Source: an uncultured Coriobacteriaceae bacterium
GTDB lineage: Bacteria; Actinomycetota; Coriobacteriia; Coriobacteriales; Atopobiaceae
DNA length: 64,000 nucleotides
Assembly (NCBI GenBank): GCA_902779675.1
Contig: CACZCK010000002.1
Location: 1 to 64,000 of the forward strand
Direction: 5' to 3'
Shown: positions 52,701-61,816 of the stretch, in pieces
Layout: the number at the start of each line of letters is the position of its first letter
How positions within the stretch are numbered: the stretch's first letter is position 1
Notes under the pieces: generated by a model
What the model was told of the DNA's origin: nothing
Databases searched by the model: none
What the model saw: the letters and a program-made list of their open reading frames with translations, nothing else
Made by a program: the position numbers and the translations under genes

Positions 52701-52731
52701 TGACTCAAAGGGGAGTATCCCTTCTGAGTCA
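52701..52731. repeat. Palindromic repeat, half-copy of the 46886 element
   Basis: The 31-base sequence beginning TGACTCAAAGGGGAGTATCC and ending CTTCTGAGTCA matches the right arm of the MITE-like element at 46978-47008 with one change. Its own ends TGACTCA/TGAGTCA are complementary. Confidence 0.75.
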
Positions 52732-52813
52732 CCGCTGAGGACAACCCTCAATACCAGCTAATACGTTTGGTACACTTGACAGGAAGGCACATGCCGACAG
52801 GAGGGGGGCTCGC

Positions 52814-53950
52814 ATGGCTTACACAGACAACTATCTCGGACACGATACGCCCAAGCTAGGCTTTGGCATGATGCGCCTGCCCAAGCTGGAAGACGGCTCC
52901 ATGGACATGGAGCAGATCTGCCAGATGGTCGACGTCTTTATGGGGGCGGGACTCACCTACTTCGACACCGCCTATGTCTACGACGGCGGCGATTCCGAGA
53001 TTGCCACGCGTAAGGCGCTGGTGGAGCGCTACCCGCGCGACTCGTTTACGGTGACCACCAAGGCCAACGCCTGGCTGGGGAACCCCACCGCCGAGCAGAC
53101 CAAGGACCAGCTTCGCATCTCCATGGAGCGCCTGGGAGTCGACTACCTGGACTACTACCTGCTCCATGCCATCCAGGACAACAACCAGCAGATGTACGAC
53201 GACTTTGGGCTGTGGGACTGGATTCGCGGCCTCAAGGAGCAGGGCATCATCCGTCGGTGGGGCTTCTCGTTCCACGCTGGTCCTGAGCGCCTGGAGCGCC
53301 TGCTCACCGAATACCCCGACATCGACTTCATCCAGCTGCAGGTCAACTATGCCGACATGGAGGAGCCCAGCGTCCAGGCCCGGGCCAACTACGAGGTCGC
53401 CGCGGCACATGGCGTGCCCTTCACGGTGATGGAGCCCGTCAAGGGCGGAACGCTGGCCAACCCGCCACGCGTGGTACGTGAGGTCTTCGACGCGGCCAAC
53501 CCCGACGCCTCGTACGCCAGCTGGGCCATCCGCTACGTTGCCAGCATGCAGGGCGTGCTCACGGTGCTCAGCGGCATGTCCACGCTCGAGCAGGTGAAGG
53601 ACAACGTTAGCTACATGAGCGACTTCAAGCCGCTCACCGCCGACGAGCAGGCTGTCGTCGCCCGTGCGCAGGAGGCGCTCGCCAGTGTGCACCAGTACAA
53701 GTGCACGGCCTGCCATTACTGCACCGAAGGCTGCCCCATGGGCATCCCCATCCCCGACTTCTTTGCTGCCATGAACCGCAAGCTCATCTTTGAGGACGAG
53801 GCCGACGCCAAGCGGCGCTATACGCGCGAGGCCGAGAAGGCCGGCGTCAACGCCAGCGATTGCATTGGCTGCGGTCAGTGTGAGGGTGCCTGCCCACAGC
53901 GCCTGCCGATCATCGAGTACCTCGCCGAGATTGCGGACGAGCTGGAGTAG
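52814..53950 (+). CDS. Aldo-keto reductase with C-terminal 4Fe-4S domain
   Basis: The 378-residue protein joins an aldo-keto reductase barrel to a ferredoxin-like tail. The catalytic tetrad is D51, Y56, K83 and H118. The tail has CTACHYCTEGCP (about 299-310) and CIGCGQCEGACP (about 353-364), ligands for two 4Fe-4S clusters. This is a common anaerobe family; substrates are carbonyl compounds or, via the clusters, electron-transfer partners. AGGAGGGGG precedes the ATG. It is monocistronic and followed by a clear terminator. Confidence 0.88.
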   Translation: MAYTDNYLGHDTPKLGFGMMRLPKLEDGSMDMEQICQMVDVFMGAGLTYFDTAYVYDGGDSEIATRKALVERYPRDSFTVTTKANAWLGNPTAEQTKDQLRISMERLGVDYLDYYLLHAIQDNNQQMYDDFGLWDWIRGLKEQGIIRRWGFSFHAGPERLERLLTEYPDIDFIQLQVNYADMEEPSVQARANYEVAAAHGVPFTVMEPVKGGTLANPPRVVREVFDAANPDASYASWAIRYVASMQGVLTVLSGMSTLEQVKDNVSYMSDFKPLTADEQAVVARAQEALASVHQYKCTACHYCTEGCPMGIPIPDFFAAMNRKLIFEDEADAKRRYTREAEKAGVNASDCIGCGQCEGACPQRLPIIEYLAEIADELE

Positions 53951-53978
53951 GCACATAGCGGCAAAACAGAGAGTCGTC

Positions 53979-54020
53979 GCGGCGACGGGATGCAAAAAGC
54001 GTCCCGTCGCCGCATTGTCT
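53979..54020 (+). terminator. Intrinsic terminator after the aldo-keto reductase
   Basis: GCGGCGACGGGATGC (53979-53993) pairs with GCGTCCCGTCGCCGC (53999-54013) with one wobble and loop AAAAA. Confidence 0.8.
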
Positions 54021-54214
54021 TGGTGGCAAAACAGCAGCAGCCCGACCGAGCACCAAACCTGAAAGTCGCCTTGGCTTCTCGCATGACCTGTGTGCAAGGG
54101 TGGCTTTCAAGTCTCATTAAGGTGCGGTGCCTACGATAGACACGGCGGCTGACCTACGGCAGAACAAGTCCACAGCCGCAGCACCATTGGTTGAGCGAAC
54201 GGAGCCAAACCATC

Positions 54215-55675
54215 ATGACACGCTACACAAGCATGAAGAGCCTTGCCAACGGTCTCTGGACCCTGCCCCTCGCACTGAGCGTTGCCCTCGTCGGCTGTGG
54301 CGGCACCGCTGCCAGCGAGACGAGCGACGGCGGTACCCAAACAACCTTGGAGCAGGTGGTCGACGAGACTGAGAGCGAGCCTTTCTCGCTCACTCGCGAT
54401 GACATTGCCATCGAACAAACCATGAGCGACGATGCCGATGAGAGCCATGCCATCACGGCCGACGGCACCACCGACTCCTACCACAACGTGGAGGTGACCA
54501 AGACCGGCGATGCCGACGGTGATGAGGCCGATTTCTACGGCACCAACGCGGCGGTCTTTGCCACCAACGGCGCCACGCTCGATCTCTCCGACATGGTTGT
54601 CACGAGCGATGGCACCCATGCCAACGCAGTCTTCTCGTATGGCGAGGACACCACAGTCAACATCGAGCACTCGGTCATCGAGACCACGGGCAACTGCTCT
54701 GGCGGCATCATGGTCACGGGCGGCGGCACCCTCAACGCCACCGACCTGGCCATCCATACCACCGGCAACTCGTCGGCTGCCATCCGCAGCGACCGCGGTG
54801 GTGGCACCCAGAACGTGACGGGCGGCACCTACGTCACCGACGGCACGGGATCCCCCGTCATCTACTCCACCGCCGACGTCACCGTGAGCGACGCCACCCT
54901 CACCTCCACCGCCTCGCAGGGCGTGGTGGTGGAGGGCAAGAACTCCGTGACCCTGCACGACGTGGACCTGACCGCCAACAACACCACCAAGAACAGCGAC
55001 AAGAGCGACTGGTACCAGGCCGTGATGATCTATCAGTCCATGTCGGGCGACGCCGCCGAGGGCGAGGCTAGCTTTGCCATGGACGGGGGCACGCTCACCA
55101 ACAAGAACGGCGACGTGTTCTTTGTCAACAACACCGTAGCCACCATCAGTCTGGATAACGTGGCGGTGACCAACGAGGACACCGACGGTGTGCTGCTGCG
55201 CGCCGCGGCAGCCGGCTGGGGTAGCGAGGGAAGCAACGGAGGCCACGTGACCCTCGAGCTGGCCGACGAGGAGCTCACAGGCGACATCGTGGTTGATTCC
55301 GTCTCTGAGCTCAATGCGTACCTGACTGACGGCACCTCCTACACCGGTGCCATCAACGCTGCCAACGAGGGCAGCGTGTACGTAGAGATCGAGAGCGGTT
55401 CGACCTGGACGCTCACCGGCGACTCCTACGTGACCGCCCTGACCTGCGACGCCGACGCCATCGACCTCAACGGCCACACGCTCTACGTGAACGGAGAGGC
55501 CTACGCCGAGGGCAGCGCGAGCACGGGCGAGGCCATAGAGTTCACCGTGAGCAGCGGTGGCGGCATGGGCGAGGCGCCGGGCATGCCCGGTGATGGCAGC
55601 GAGCCCCCTGCCAGGCCCGACGGCGAGGGCGGTCCGGGAGCGGGCGGCGAGCCTCCCGCAAAGCCCGGAGAGTAA
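54215..55675 (+). CDS. Surface lipoprotein with beta-helix repeats
   Basis: The 486-residue protein has a lipoprotein signal ending ALVGC. Residues about 85-420 are repetitive, Gly/Asn/Thr-rich strands typical of a right-handed beta-helix (for example TNGATLDLSDM, TGNCSGGIMVTGGGTLNA, GNSSAAIRSDRGGG, SGDAAEGEASF). Such cores are shared by adhesins and carbohydrate-active proteins, but no catalytic residues could be identified. The last 50 residues are Gly/Pro/Glu-rich, like a wall-spanning or flexible tail. GGAG lies upstream of the ATG at 54215. A role in adhesion or polysaccharide binding is plausible, not shown. Confidence 0.7.
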   Translation: MTRYTSMKSLANGLWTLPLALSVALVGCGGTAASETSDGGTQTTLEQVVDETESEPFSLTRDDIAIEQTMSDDADESHAITADGTTDSYHNVEVTKTGDADGDEADFYGTNAAVFATNGATLDLSDMVVTSDGTHANAVFSYGEDTTVNIEHSVIETTGNCSGGIMVTGGGTLNATDLAIHTTGNSSAAIRSDRGGGTQNVTGGTYVTDGTGSPVIYSTADVTVSDATLTSTASQGVVVEGKNSVTLHDVDLTANNTTKNSDKSDWYQAVMIYQSMSGDAAEGEASFAMDGGTLTNKNGDVFFVNNTVATISLDNVAVTNEDTDGVLLRAAAAGWGSEGSNGGHVTLELADEELTGDIVVDSVSELNAYLTDGTSYTGAINAANEGSVYVEIESGSTWTLTGDSYVTALTCDADAIDLNGHTLYVNGEAYAEGSASTGEAIEFTVSSGGGMGEAPGMPGDGSEPPARPDGEGGPGAGGEPPAKPGE

Positions 55676-55696
55676 GACACAGGCACAAGCGAGTCA

Positions 55697-55740
55697 GGCG
55701 CGGCGGCTTGGGGCAAGACCCAGGCCGCCGCGCCTTCTCT
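55697..55740 (+). terminator. Terminator after the beta-helix lipoprotein
   Basis: GGCGCGGCGGC (55697-55707) pairs with GCCGCCGCGCC (55724-55734), followed by TTCTCT. Confidence 0.75.
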
Positions 55741-55797
55741 GCTGCCGCAATGTGCGAGAATGGCAGGCGTCGACCCGACCGACCACAGGAGAGAGCC

Positions 55798-56352
55798 GTG
55801 ACCGACCAGTTTGCCCACGATGCCGCACGCAACGACCAGCTCATCCTCGTCGACGGGTTTGACCAGCAGATTGGCACCGCCACCAAGGAGCGTGCACACT
55901 TTGAGGGCCTGCTGCATCGAGCCTTCTCAGTAGTGCTTACCAGGCAACAGGACGGCCAAACGCAGCTGCTGCTGGCCCAGCGCGCTGAGGGCAAGTATCA
56001 CTCTGCGGGTCTGTGGGCCAACTCGTGCTGCTCGCACCCGCGCGCGGGCGAGCAGACCGTCGACGCCGCCTCCCGGCGTGTGGTGGAGGAGCTCGGATGC
56101 CAGACGGGCAACCTGCAGGAGATCGGCTCGTTTGTCTATCGTGCCGTCTTTGCGGACGGGCTTACCGAGTACGAGTACGACCACGTGCTGGTGGGAGCCT
56201 GTGTGGGCGATCCTGATCCCGACCCGAGCGAGGTCAGCGCCGTGCGCTGGGTCACACCTCAAGAGCTGTCCGACGAGCTGGTCGAGCATCCGGAGCGCTT
56301 CTGCGCCTGGGCTTTCACGGTGCTGCCCATGGCGCTTGCCCACCTCGCCTGA
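55798..56352 (+). CDS. idi: Isopentenyl-diphosphate isomerase type 1
   Basis: The 184-residue Nudix-fold enzyme interconverts isopentenyl and dimethylallyl diphosphate for isoprenoid synthesis. The catalytic Cys is C78 in LWANSCCSHP, the Nudix helix reads RRVVEELG, and E124/E126 with H129 in TEYEYDHV supply metal and proton-transfer residues. A GTG start at 55798 is preferred because AGGAGA lies 6 bases upstream and gives the family length. It stands alone, which is usual for idi. Confidence 0.9.
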   Translation: MTDQFAHDAARNDQLILVDGFDQQIGTATKERAHFEGLLHRAFSVVLTRQQDGQTQLLLAQRAEGKYHSAGLWANSCCSHPRAGEQTVDAASRRVVEELGCQTGNLQEIGSFVYRAVFADGLTEYEYDHVLVGACVGDPDPDPSEVSAVRWVTPQELSDELVEHPERFCAWAFTVLPMALAHLA

Positions 56353-56466
56353 GCCACGCTGCATCAAACTCAGCCGCAACCCCCACGTAACGCCGCGGGC
56401 ACAGCTGCTGAGCTGGTCATGCTAGCATGTAGAGCTGCAAGGGATACAAAGAGCGGGAGGGAACCC

Positions 56467-57300
56467 ATGAGCAAGATCGTGTTTCTGGACGTCGACGGCA
56501 CGCTGATCAACTACGACGCCGTGTGCCCCGAGTCGGCCATGAAGGCCGTCGAGCTGGCGCGCGCCAACGGCCACAAGGTGTACATCTGCACCGGCTGCTC
56601 CAAGGCCGAGATCGAGCAGCGCACGCTGCCCGAGCTTGACGGCATGATCGGCGCCAACGGCGGCTATGTGGAGGACGACGGCCAGGTGGTCATGCACCAG
56701 GCGCTCACCGTCGACCAGGTCAAGCACATCGTCGACTGGTGCAACGAGCGTCACCTGGGCTTCTACCTCGAGGCCAACAGCGGCATGTACATCAACAGCT
56801 GGTTCGTGGAGCAGGCGCCGGCGGTCATGTACAAGTACGCCATGGGCAAGGGAGCCGACGAGGAGTCCGCCAAGAAGGCAGGCCAGAACTTCGTCAACTC
56901 CATGATCCGCACCGACGACCTCTACCGCGACGACGTCAACAAGGTGAGCTTCATCCTCTCCAGCTACCAGGACCACATCGACTCCCGCACCGAGTTCCCC
57001 GACATGGAGTGCAACACCTGGGGCGGCAAGGACGAGCAGGCTCTGTTTGGTGACCTGGGCCCCAAGGGCATCACCAAGAAGCATGCCATCGAGGTGCTGC
57101 TCGAGCATCTGGGCGCCAGCCAGTCCGACACCATCTCGTTTGGTGACGCCAAGATCGACCTCTCGATGTTCGAGCTCTGCGCCTACAACGTGGCCATGGG
57201 CAACGGCGGCCCCGAGATCAAGGCCGCGGCCGACTACATCACCGATGACGTCGACGAGGACGGCCTCTACAACGCCTTCAAGAAGCTGGACCTCATCTAA
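56467..57300 (+). CDS. HAD superfamily Cof-type phosphatase
   Basis: The 277-residue HAD hydrolase has motif I FLDVDGTLI, motif II VYICTGC (Ser/Thr position occupied by Thr), a Lys in the cap-proximal region, and motif IV SFGDAKIDLSMFE. It is a second, clearly different Cof-type member in this window. GGGAGGG precedes the ATG at 56467. Sugar or nucleotide phosphates are likely substrates but none can be named. Confidence 0.87.
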   Translation: MSKIVFLDVDGTLINYDAVCPESAMKAVELARANGHKVYICTGCSKAEIEQRTLPELDGMIGANGGYVEDDGQVVMHQALTVDQVKHIVDWCNERHLGFYLEANSGMYINSWFVEQAPAVMYKYAMGKGADEESAKKAGQNFVNSMIRTDDLYRDDVNKVSFILSSYQDHIDSRTEFPDMECNTWGGKDEQALFGDLGPKGITKKHAIEVLLEHLGASQSDTISFGDAKIDLSMFELCAYNVAMGNGGPEIKAAADYITDDVDEDGLYNAFKKLDLI

Positions 57301-57339
57301 CTCGTCCATCTGTGACAATCCGCTGCGATCGAACGCGTC

Positions 57340-57377
57340 GCGCCCGTCGAGGCTTGGCCTCGGCGGGCGCGCTTTTA
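57340..57377. terminator. Terminator hairpin between convergent genes
   Basis: GCGCCCGTCGAGG (57340-57352) pairs with CCTCGGCGGGCGC (57358-57370) with one wobble, followed by GCTTTTA on the plus strand. Confidence 0.82.
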
Positions 57378-57397
57378 TGTGCGCTGAGGTCAATCCC

Positions 57398-58261
57398 CTA
57401 CTCCAGCACCAGCTCCGGCGTTGACTGGCGGTAGGCACGCGGGCCCTGCCCCGTCATCTGCTTGAAGCGGTAGCTGAAGTTGCTCTCGCTGGCAAAGCCC
57501 ACGCGCTCGGCGATGGCGGCACTGGTAAGGGTCGTTTCGGCGAGCAGCTCCTTGGCACGACTGATGCGGTAGCGCAGCAGGTAGTCGTGCGGGGTGGTCT
57601 CGAGCTGGCGCTTGAAGAGACGGATGAGGTAGCTAGGGCTCACGGCTGCGGCTCGAGCGAGATCGTCCAGCGCCACCTTCTCGGCAAAGTGGCGCTCCAC
57701 ATAGGCGCAGGCCAGGCGAACGGGATCGTCGTCTGGCACGGGACCGGCCTCCTGCGCGGCAAGCACCACCTCGGCCACAAGCGCATGCACGGCGAGTCCT
57801 ACGCGCGTGGCGTTGCCCACGCTCTCGGTGCCGAGGCACTCGAAGAGCACATCTGCGTGTGGCTGCAGGCGCGAGAGCGGGACGGTTACCGGCGCGAGAC
57901 GCGGCAGCCCCAGCGTGCGGCCGGCCAACGCCACGCCCGGCCCGTCGATGTGCGCCCACAGGTGGTACCAGTGACCATGCCCGGGAGAGGTGCCGTAGCT
58001 CTGAGGAGAGCGGCAGTCCATGAGGAGCGCCTGCCCCTTGGCAAGGCGCACGGTCTGCCCGCCCTGACGTATCGTGCCCTCGCCGCCCAGCGTGTAAAAG
58101 AGGATGAAGCTGTTCTTGTCGCTGCGGGCGGTGGCAAACTTGCCGCGCGCATAGAAGTCACCCACCTCGCTGCAATAGTAGGGTTGTGCGAGCTCGGCGG
58201 CGCTGGGTGTGGAGATGATCCAGCGGCTGCGGTCCTCCACGTCCATGGTGTAGGTGAGCAT
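57398..58261 (-). CDS. AraC-family regulator (distal gene)
   Basis: The 287-residue protein has an N-terminal cupin-like sensor domain and a C-terminal AraC DNA-binding domain with two helix-turn-helix units (LDDLARAAAVSPSYLIRLFKR and SAAIAERVGFASESNFSYRFK). AAGGAGGG precedes the ATG. It begins 12 bases after the stop of the other AraC gene, so the two are co-transcribed. The divergent GH78 gene suggests control of rhamnoside use. Confidence 0.87.
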   Translation of the reverse strand: MLTYTMDVEDRSRWIISTPSAAELAQPYYCSEVGDFYARGKFATARSDKNSFILFYTLGGEGTIRQGGQTVRLAKGQALLMDCRSPQSYGTSPGHGHWYHLWAHIDGPGVALAGRTLGLPRLAPVTVPLSRLQPHADVLFECLGTESVGNATRVGLAVHALVAEVVLAAQEAGPVPDDDPVRLACAYVERHFAEKVALDDLARAAAVSPSYLIRLFKRQLETTPHDYLLRYRISRAKELLAETTLTSAAIAERVGFASESNFSYRFKQMTGQGPRAYRQSTPELVLE

Positions 58262-58273
58262 GCTTCGCCCTCC

Positions 58274-59251
58274 TTAGTCCTGCTTGCGATACGCCTGCGG
58301 GGTGCAGCCCGCATACTCACGAAAACGCTGGTAGAAGCTGGTGAGATTGGCAAGTCCCACCTCTTCGGCAATCTCGTATATCGGGCGGTTCGTGCCGCGC
58401 AACAGCAGTGCGGCACGACGCATGCGCTCGACGTTGACCAGCTGCTTGAAGGTGGACCCAGTTGCCTGGCGCACGAACTTGGAAAGGTAGGTCCGCTCGT
58501 AGCCAAGGTCGGCCGCCATCTGCTGCAGGCTTCCCTCTTGGTAGTGCTGCCCGATGTACTGCCGAACGGTGCCAATCAGCTCGGCGCGTTCCCAAGCCAC
58601 ATCATCCAGCTCGCCCTTGGGCTCGTAGGTGCGCAAAAGGTGTGTGAGCAACGCCGCGAGGAAGAAGTCGACCATGTAGGGGCTCGTCATGTCGGGCTCC
58701 AGGCGCTCGCACAGGATGCGTTCGATGCAGGCGTGCGCCACCTCGTCGTCCGCCGTGTGGTAGACGCGCCAGGTCTCATGAGACGCACCCAATGTCATGA
58801 GCTCGGTCGCAAAGGGCGAGGCGAGGTCGGTCATGCCGTCAAGCAGATGACCCTCAAAGAACTCCTCGGCGAGGATGAAGTTGATGGTAACGTCCTCGGG
58901 ACCGGTGGGCTCCACGCTGTGGGGCACATGGCGATCCATGACGATACAATCACCTGCCTCAAGCACCACGCGGCTCCCGTCCACGTCCATGCGGAAGACG
59001 CCCTGCCAGCAGTAGGTAATGAGCACATACGAATAGATGTGCTCGGGAATTGTGGCGGAGTTGACGCCGTGGAATGCCACGATGTGGCGCCGGTCGGCAA
59101 ACTCGCGTCCTTGGCCAAAGAGGAAGAGCTCGCGTCCTTGGTACGGCACGCGGGGGTAGCGCTTGGCAAAGTGCCTGTAGACCTCCTCGTCGGTATGCTC
59201 GTCGATCTTCGAGGCTGCCAAGAGGGCGGAAGGAAGGTGCTCACGGTTCAC
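58274..59251 (-). CDS. AraC-family regulator (proximal gene)
   Basis: The 325-residue protein has a cupin sensor domain (about 60-160, with MDVDGSRVVLEAGDCIVMD) and a C-terminal AraC domain (LQQMAADLGYERTYLSKFVRQ; IYEIAEEVGLANLTSFYQRFR). GTG at 59251 has GGAG 7 bases upstream and is preferred; a GTG at 59263 would add four residues without a site. It is divergent from the rhamnosidase gene across a 107-base control region, making it a likely activator or repressor of that gene. Confidence 0.85.
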   Translation of the reverse strand: MNREHLPSALLAASKIDEHTDEEVYRHFAKRYPRVPYQGRELFLFGQGREFADRRHIVAFHGVNSATIPEHIYSYVLITYCWQGVFRMDVDGSRVVLEAGDCIVMDRHVPHSVEPTGPEDVTINFILAEEFFEGHLLDGMTDLASPFATELMTLGASHETWRVYHTADDEVAHACIERILCERLEPDMTSPYMVDFFLAALLTHLLRTYEPKGELDDVAWERAELIGTVRQYIGQHYQEGSLQQMAADLGYERTYLSKFVRQATGSTFKQLVNVERMRRAALLLRGTNRPIYEIAEEVGLANLTSFYQRFREYAGCTPQAYRKQD

Positions 59252-59358
59252 GGTATGCTCCACAGATTCACACTGATTAAGCCAAGAACAAATATTGTTG
59301 CAGGTAAATGCTACTGACTAAAGTATAGCTTAGACTGAGAGACACATAAGGAGGCACG
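59252..59358. promoter_or_regulatory. Divergent control region, araC and rhamnosidase genes
   Basis: AACAAATATTGTT (59287-59299) is a 13-base palindrome in the centre of an AT-rich stretch. TATAGC at 59324-59329 may be the -10 box for the rhamnosidase gene. AAGGAGG lies before its ATG. Confidence 0.5.
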
Positions 59359-61578
59359 ATGGCAATCATGGACGACAAGGTGCGATGGATATCCGGTCCC
59401 GCATACGACTACGGCACAAACGATGCGGGCTACTATCAGGCCCATCGCAATCACGTGCTGTCACGCACGTTTGTCGTGGATACCCATGCCGAGGCGTTGC
59501 TCAAGATAGCCGTGCTTGGCTATGCCCGTGTGCTGATCAACGGGCAGCCCTTGGGCAACATCGAGCTTCTGGGGGACTGGACCAACTACACCAAGCTCGT
59601 CTATGTGCGCACCTTCGACGTGAGCGATTTGGTACACGAGGGCGAAAACCAGATCGAGGTCGAGCTGGGTAACGGTTGGTACAACCCCTCCCCGCTCACG
59701 ATGTTTGGCAAGTACAACCTTCGCGAACGCCTTGCCGAGGTCGGCACTCCACAGGTGATGCTCACCCTCGAGGCAGACGAGCAGACCGCACTCGTGTCGG
59801 ACGAATCGTGGGAATGCCACGAGGGCCAGCTGCTCTTCAACAACGTGTACCTAGGCGAGACCTGCGACCTGCGAAGCGAGCAAGGCGCGCAACTAGACAT
59901 CGTTGCCTGCAAGAACTCTCGCCTGTTGGAGCCAGCGGCCGTGGAGCCGTGTCGACGGTTTGCGCCGGTGGCCGGGCGAGACGTACACGAGCTGGAAGAC
60001 GGCTCGCTGGTAGTGGACTTCCATGAGCTCGATACAGGCATGATTGACATCAGCTTTGTGGCACACCAGGATGACGAGGTGATCATCCGCTACGCAGAGG
60101 AACTGGATGAGAATGGCGCGCCTTCCTATGAGTCGAGCCATGCTGGCCTGGTGGGATGCCTTGTGCCAGAGGGCGTGCGTGTCCCCGGAGGCCCTGGTGC
60201 GCCAGATCGTGCCGTGCAGACCGATCGCATCATCTGCACAGAGGGCGAGAACCACTTTACCAACCGCTTTACCGTGCACTCGTGCCGCTATGCGGTGATT
60301 GAGGGGCTGTCGCACGACCAGCTGCAGAAGATTGCACTGGTACCCGCCCACACCGATCTTGCGCCAGCGGGTTCCATCGCCACGGGCAACGAGTTCTATG
60401 ACAGCATGGTCGACGCGGCGGTGCGCACCAAGCTCAACAACGTACACGGCCTCTGGGAGGACTGCGCCCGCGAGCGCCTGGGGTATGGCGGCGACATGAT
60501 CGCGTTGGCGGCGTCCAATCTCATGGCCTTCGATTGCGAAGGGCTCATCCGCAAGACGGTGCGCGACTTCCGCAACGACCAGACGGCTGCCGGAGGTGTG
60601 CCCGAAACGGCACCCTTCATGGGCATTGGGTCCAACGGCACCGCCTATGGCGAGGGCCCGCTTCTGTGGCAGCTAGCCTACCCGCACCTAGTGCTGCGCG
60701 CCCATCAGTTCTACGGGTGCCGCGACCTGGTTGAACAGGAGTGGCCATACGTGCGAAAGCTCGTCGACTACCTGCTGGAATGGGACCCGGCAGAGCTGTC
60801 GGCACACTGTCTGGGAGACCACGGGTCAGTTGCGACGAGCGAGAGCTTCAAGACGGGCACGCCCGACAAGGAGATGGTCGGCTGGTGCACCATCGCACGC
60901 TTTGCACGGGCGGCAGTGCGGTTCTGCCAGATTCTGGGGCAAGACGGCTCGAGCTATGAGGCCCGCCTTGCGGGGCTGAAGGCACAGATTGCCGAGCGCT
61001 TTGGCAATGCCGACGGAAGCTGGGGCGATGGCACCCAGACGGGGCTGGCCTTTGCTGCTGACCTTGGCCTTGCCGACGAGCATGAGCTGGCCGAGCGTCT
61101 GGTGACCAAGATCGCCGAAGAGGACGGCGTGCTGACAACCGGCATCTTTGGCACAACCATCGCCTTTGACCTGCTGCATCGCACCGGCCATTCCGACGTT
61201 GTGGAATCCTGGCTCACCCGCGAGGATGCCCCAAGCTACAAGGCCATGCTCGCCAGCGGCAACAAGGCGCTCGCCGAGCAGTTCAACGCGTTCCTCTCGT
61301 CGTACAACCATGCGATGTTCAGCAGCTACCTGCAGTGGTTCTACCAGGGTCTGGGTGGCATCCGGGTTGCTGACGACGCCGTGGGTGCCAACAAGGTCGT
61401 GCTGCGCCCACACTTCAGCAAGAACACCGATCGCGTGTCCTGTGCCCTCGAGACGCGCCAGGGTGTCGTTCGCACTGCCTGGCAGCGTTTGGAGGACGGA
61501 GAGATCGCGTTCTCCTATAGCGCTCCCAAGGGCATGGAAGTGCAGGTAGAGGTACCTGCGGGCGTGCATATTCGCTAG
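59359..61578 (+). CDS. GH78 alpha-L-rhamnosidase
   Basis: The 739-residue enzyme removes terminal alpha-L-rhamnose by an inverting mechanism. N-terminal beta-domains occupy about 1-330 and the (alpha/alpha)6 barrel about 340-650. WEDCARERLGYGGD (366-379) corresponds to the DCPxRxERxGWxGD acid-catalyst region, slightly diverged. The usual ATTLWExW base motif is changed to LASGNKALAEQFN, though a Glu stays in register before YNHAMFSS. The changes may alter specificity or activity. No signal peptide: cytosolic. AAGGAGG precedes the ATG. Regulation by the divergent AraC pair is likely. Confidence 0.8.
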   Translation: MAIMDDKVRWISGPAYDYGTNDAGYYQAHRNHVLSRTFVVDTHAEALLKIAVLGYARVLINGQPLGNIELLGDWTNYTKLVYVRTFDVSDLVHEGENQIEVELGNGWYNPSPLTMFGKYNLRERLAEVGTPQVMLTLEADEQTALVSDESWECHEGQLLFNNVYLGETCDLRSEQGAQLDIVACKNSRLLEPAAVEPCRRFAPVAGRDVHELEDGSLVVDFHELDTGMIDISFVAHQDDEVIIRYAEELDENGAPSYESSHAGLVGCLVPEGVRVPGGPGAPDRAVQTDRIICTEGENHFTNRFTVHSCRYAVIEGLSHDQLQKIALVPAHTDLAPAGSIATGNEFYDSMVDAAVRTKLNNVHGLWEDCARERLGYGGDMIALAASNLMAFDCEGLIRKTVRDFRNDQTAAGGVPETAPFMGIGSNGTAYGEGPLLWQLAYPHLVLRAHQFYGCRDLVEQEWPYVRKLVDYLLEWDPAELSAHCLGDHGSVATSESFKTGTPDKEMVGWCTIARFARAAVRFCQILGQDGSSYEARLAGLKAQIAERFGNADGSWGDGTQTGLAFAADLGLADEHELAERLVTKIAEEDGVLTTGIFGTTIAFDLLHRTGHSDVVESWLTREDAPSYKAMLASGNKALAEQFNAFLSSYNHAMFSSYLQWFYQGLGGIRVADDAVGANKVVLRPHFSKNTDRVSCALETRQGVVRTAWQRLEDGEIAFSYSAPKGMEVQVEVPAGVHIR

Positions 61579-61598
61579 ATTGGCCGGAACGGGGCATG

Positions 61599-61646
61599 GC
61601 GGGGAGCCGGGGTGGTGACGGATGCGTCGCGGCCTCGGCTCCCCGC
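61599..61646 (+). terminator. Terminator after the rhamnosidase gene
   Basis: GCGGGGAGCCG (61599-61609) pairs with CGGCTCCCCGC (61636-61646) around a loop that can fold again (GACG/CGTC). Confidence 0.6.
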
Positions 61647-61816
61647 TTATCAACTTTCGAAAAGTTGACCTGACAGCCACACTACTGCAACAAGTCATAG
61701 CCTGATACGCACATATTGATATTGTCGCAGTTATACATTGGAAAATATAGTTATTACAGCAAGAAGGAAACAGGAGGCATAAGATAAGCCTCGAACGGAA
61801 AGGGAAGGAAAGGAAC

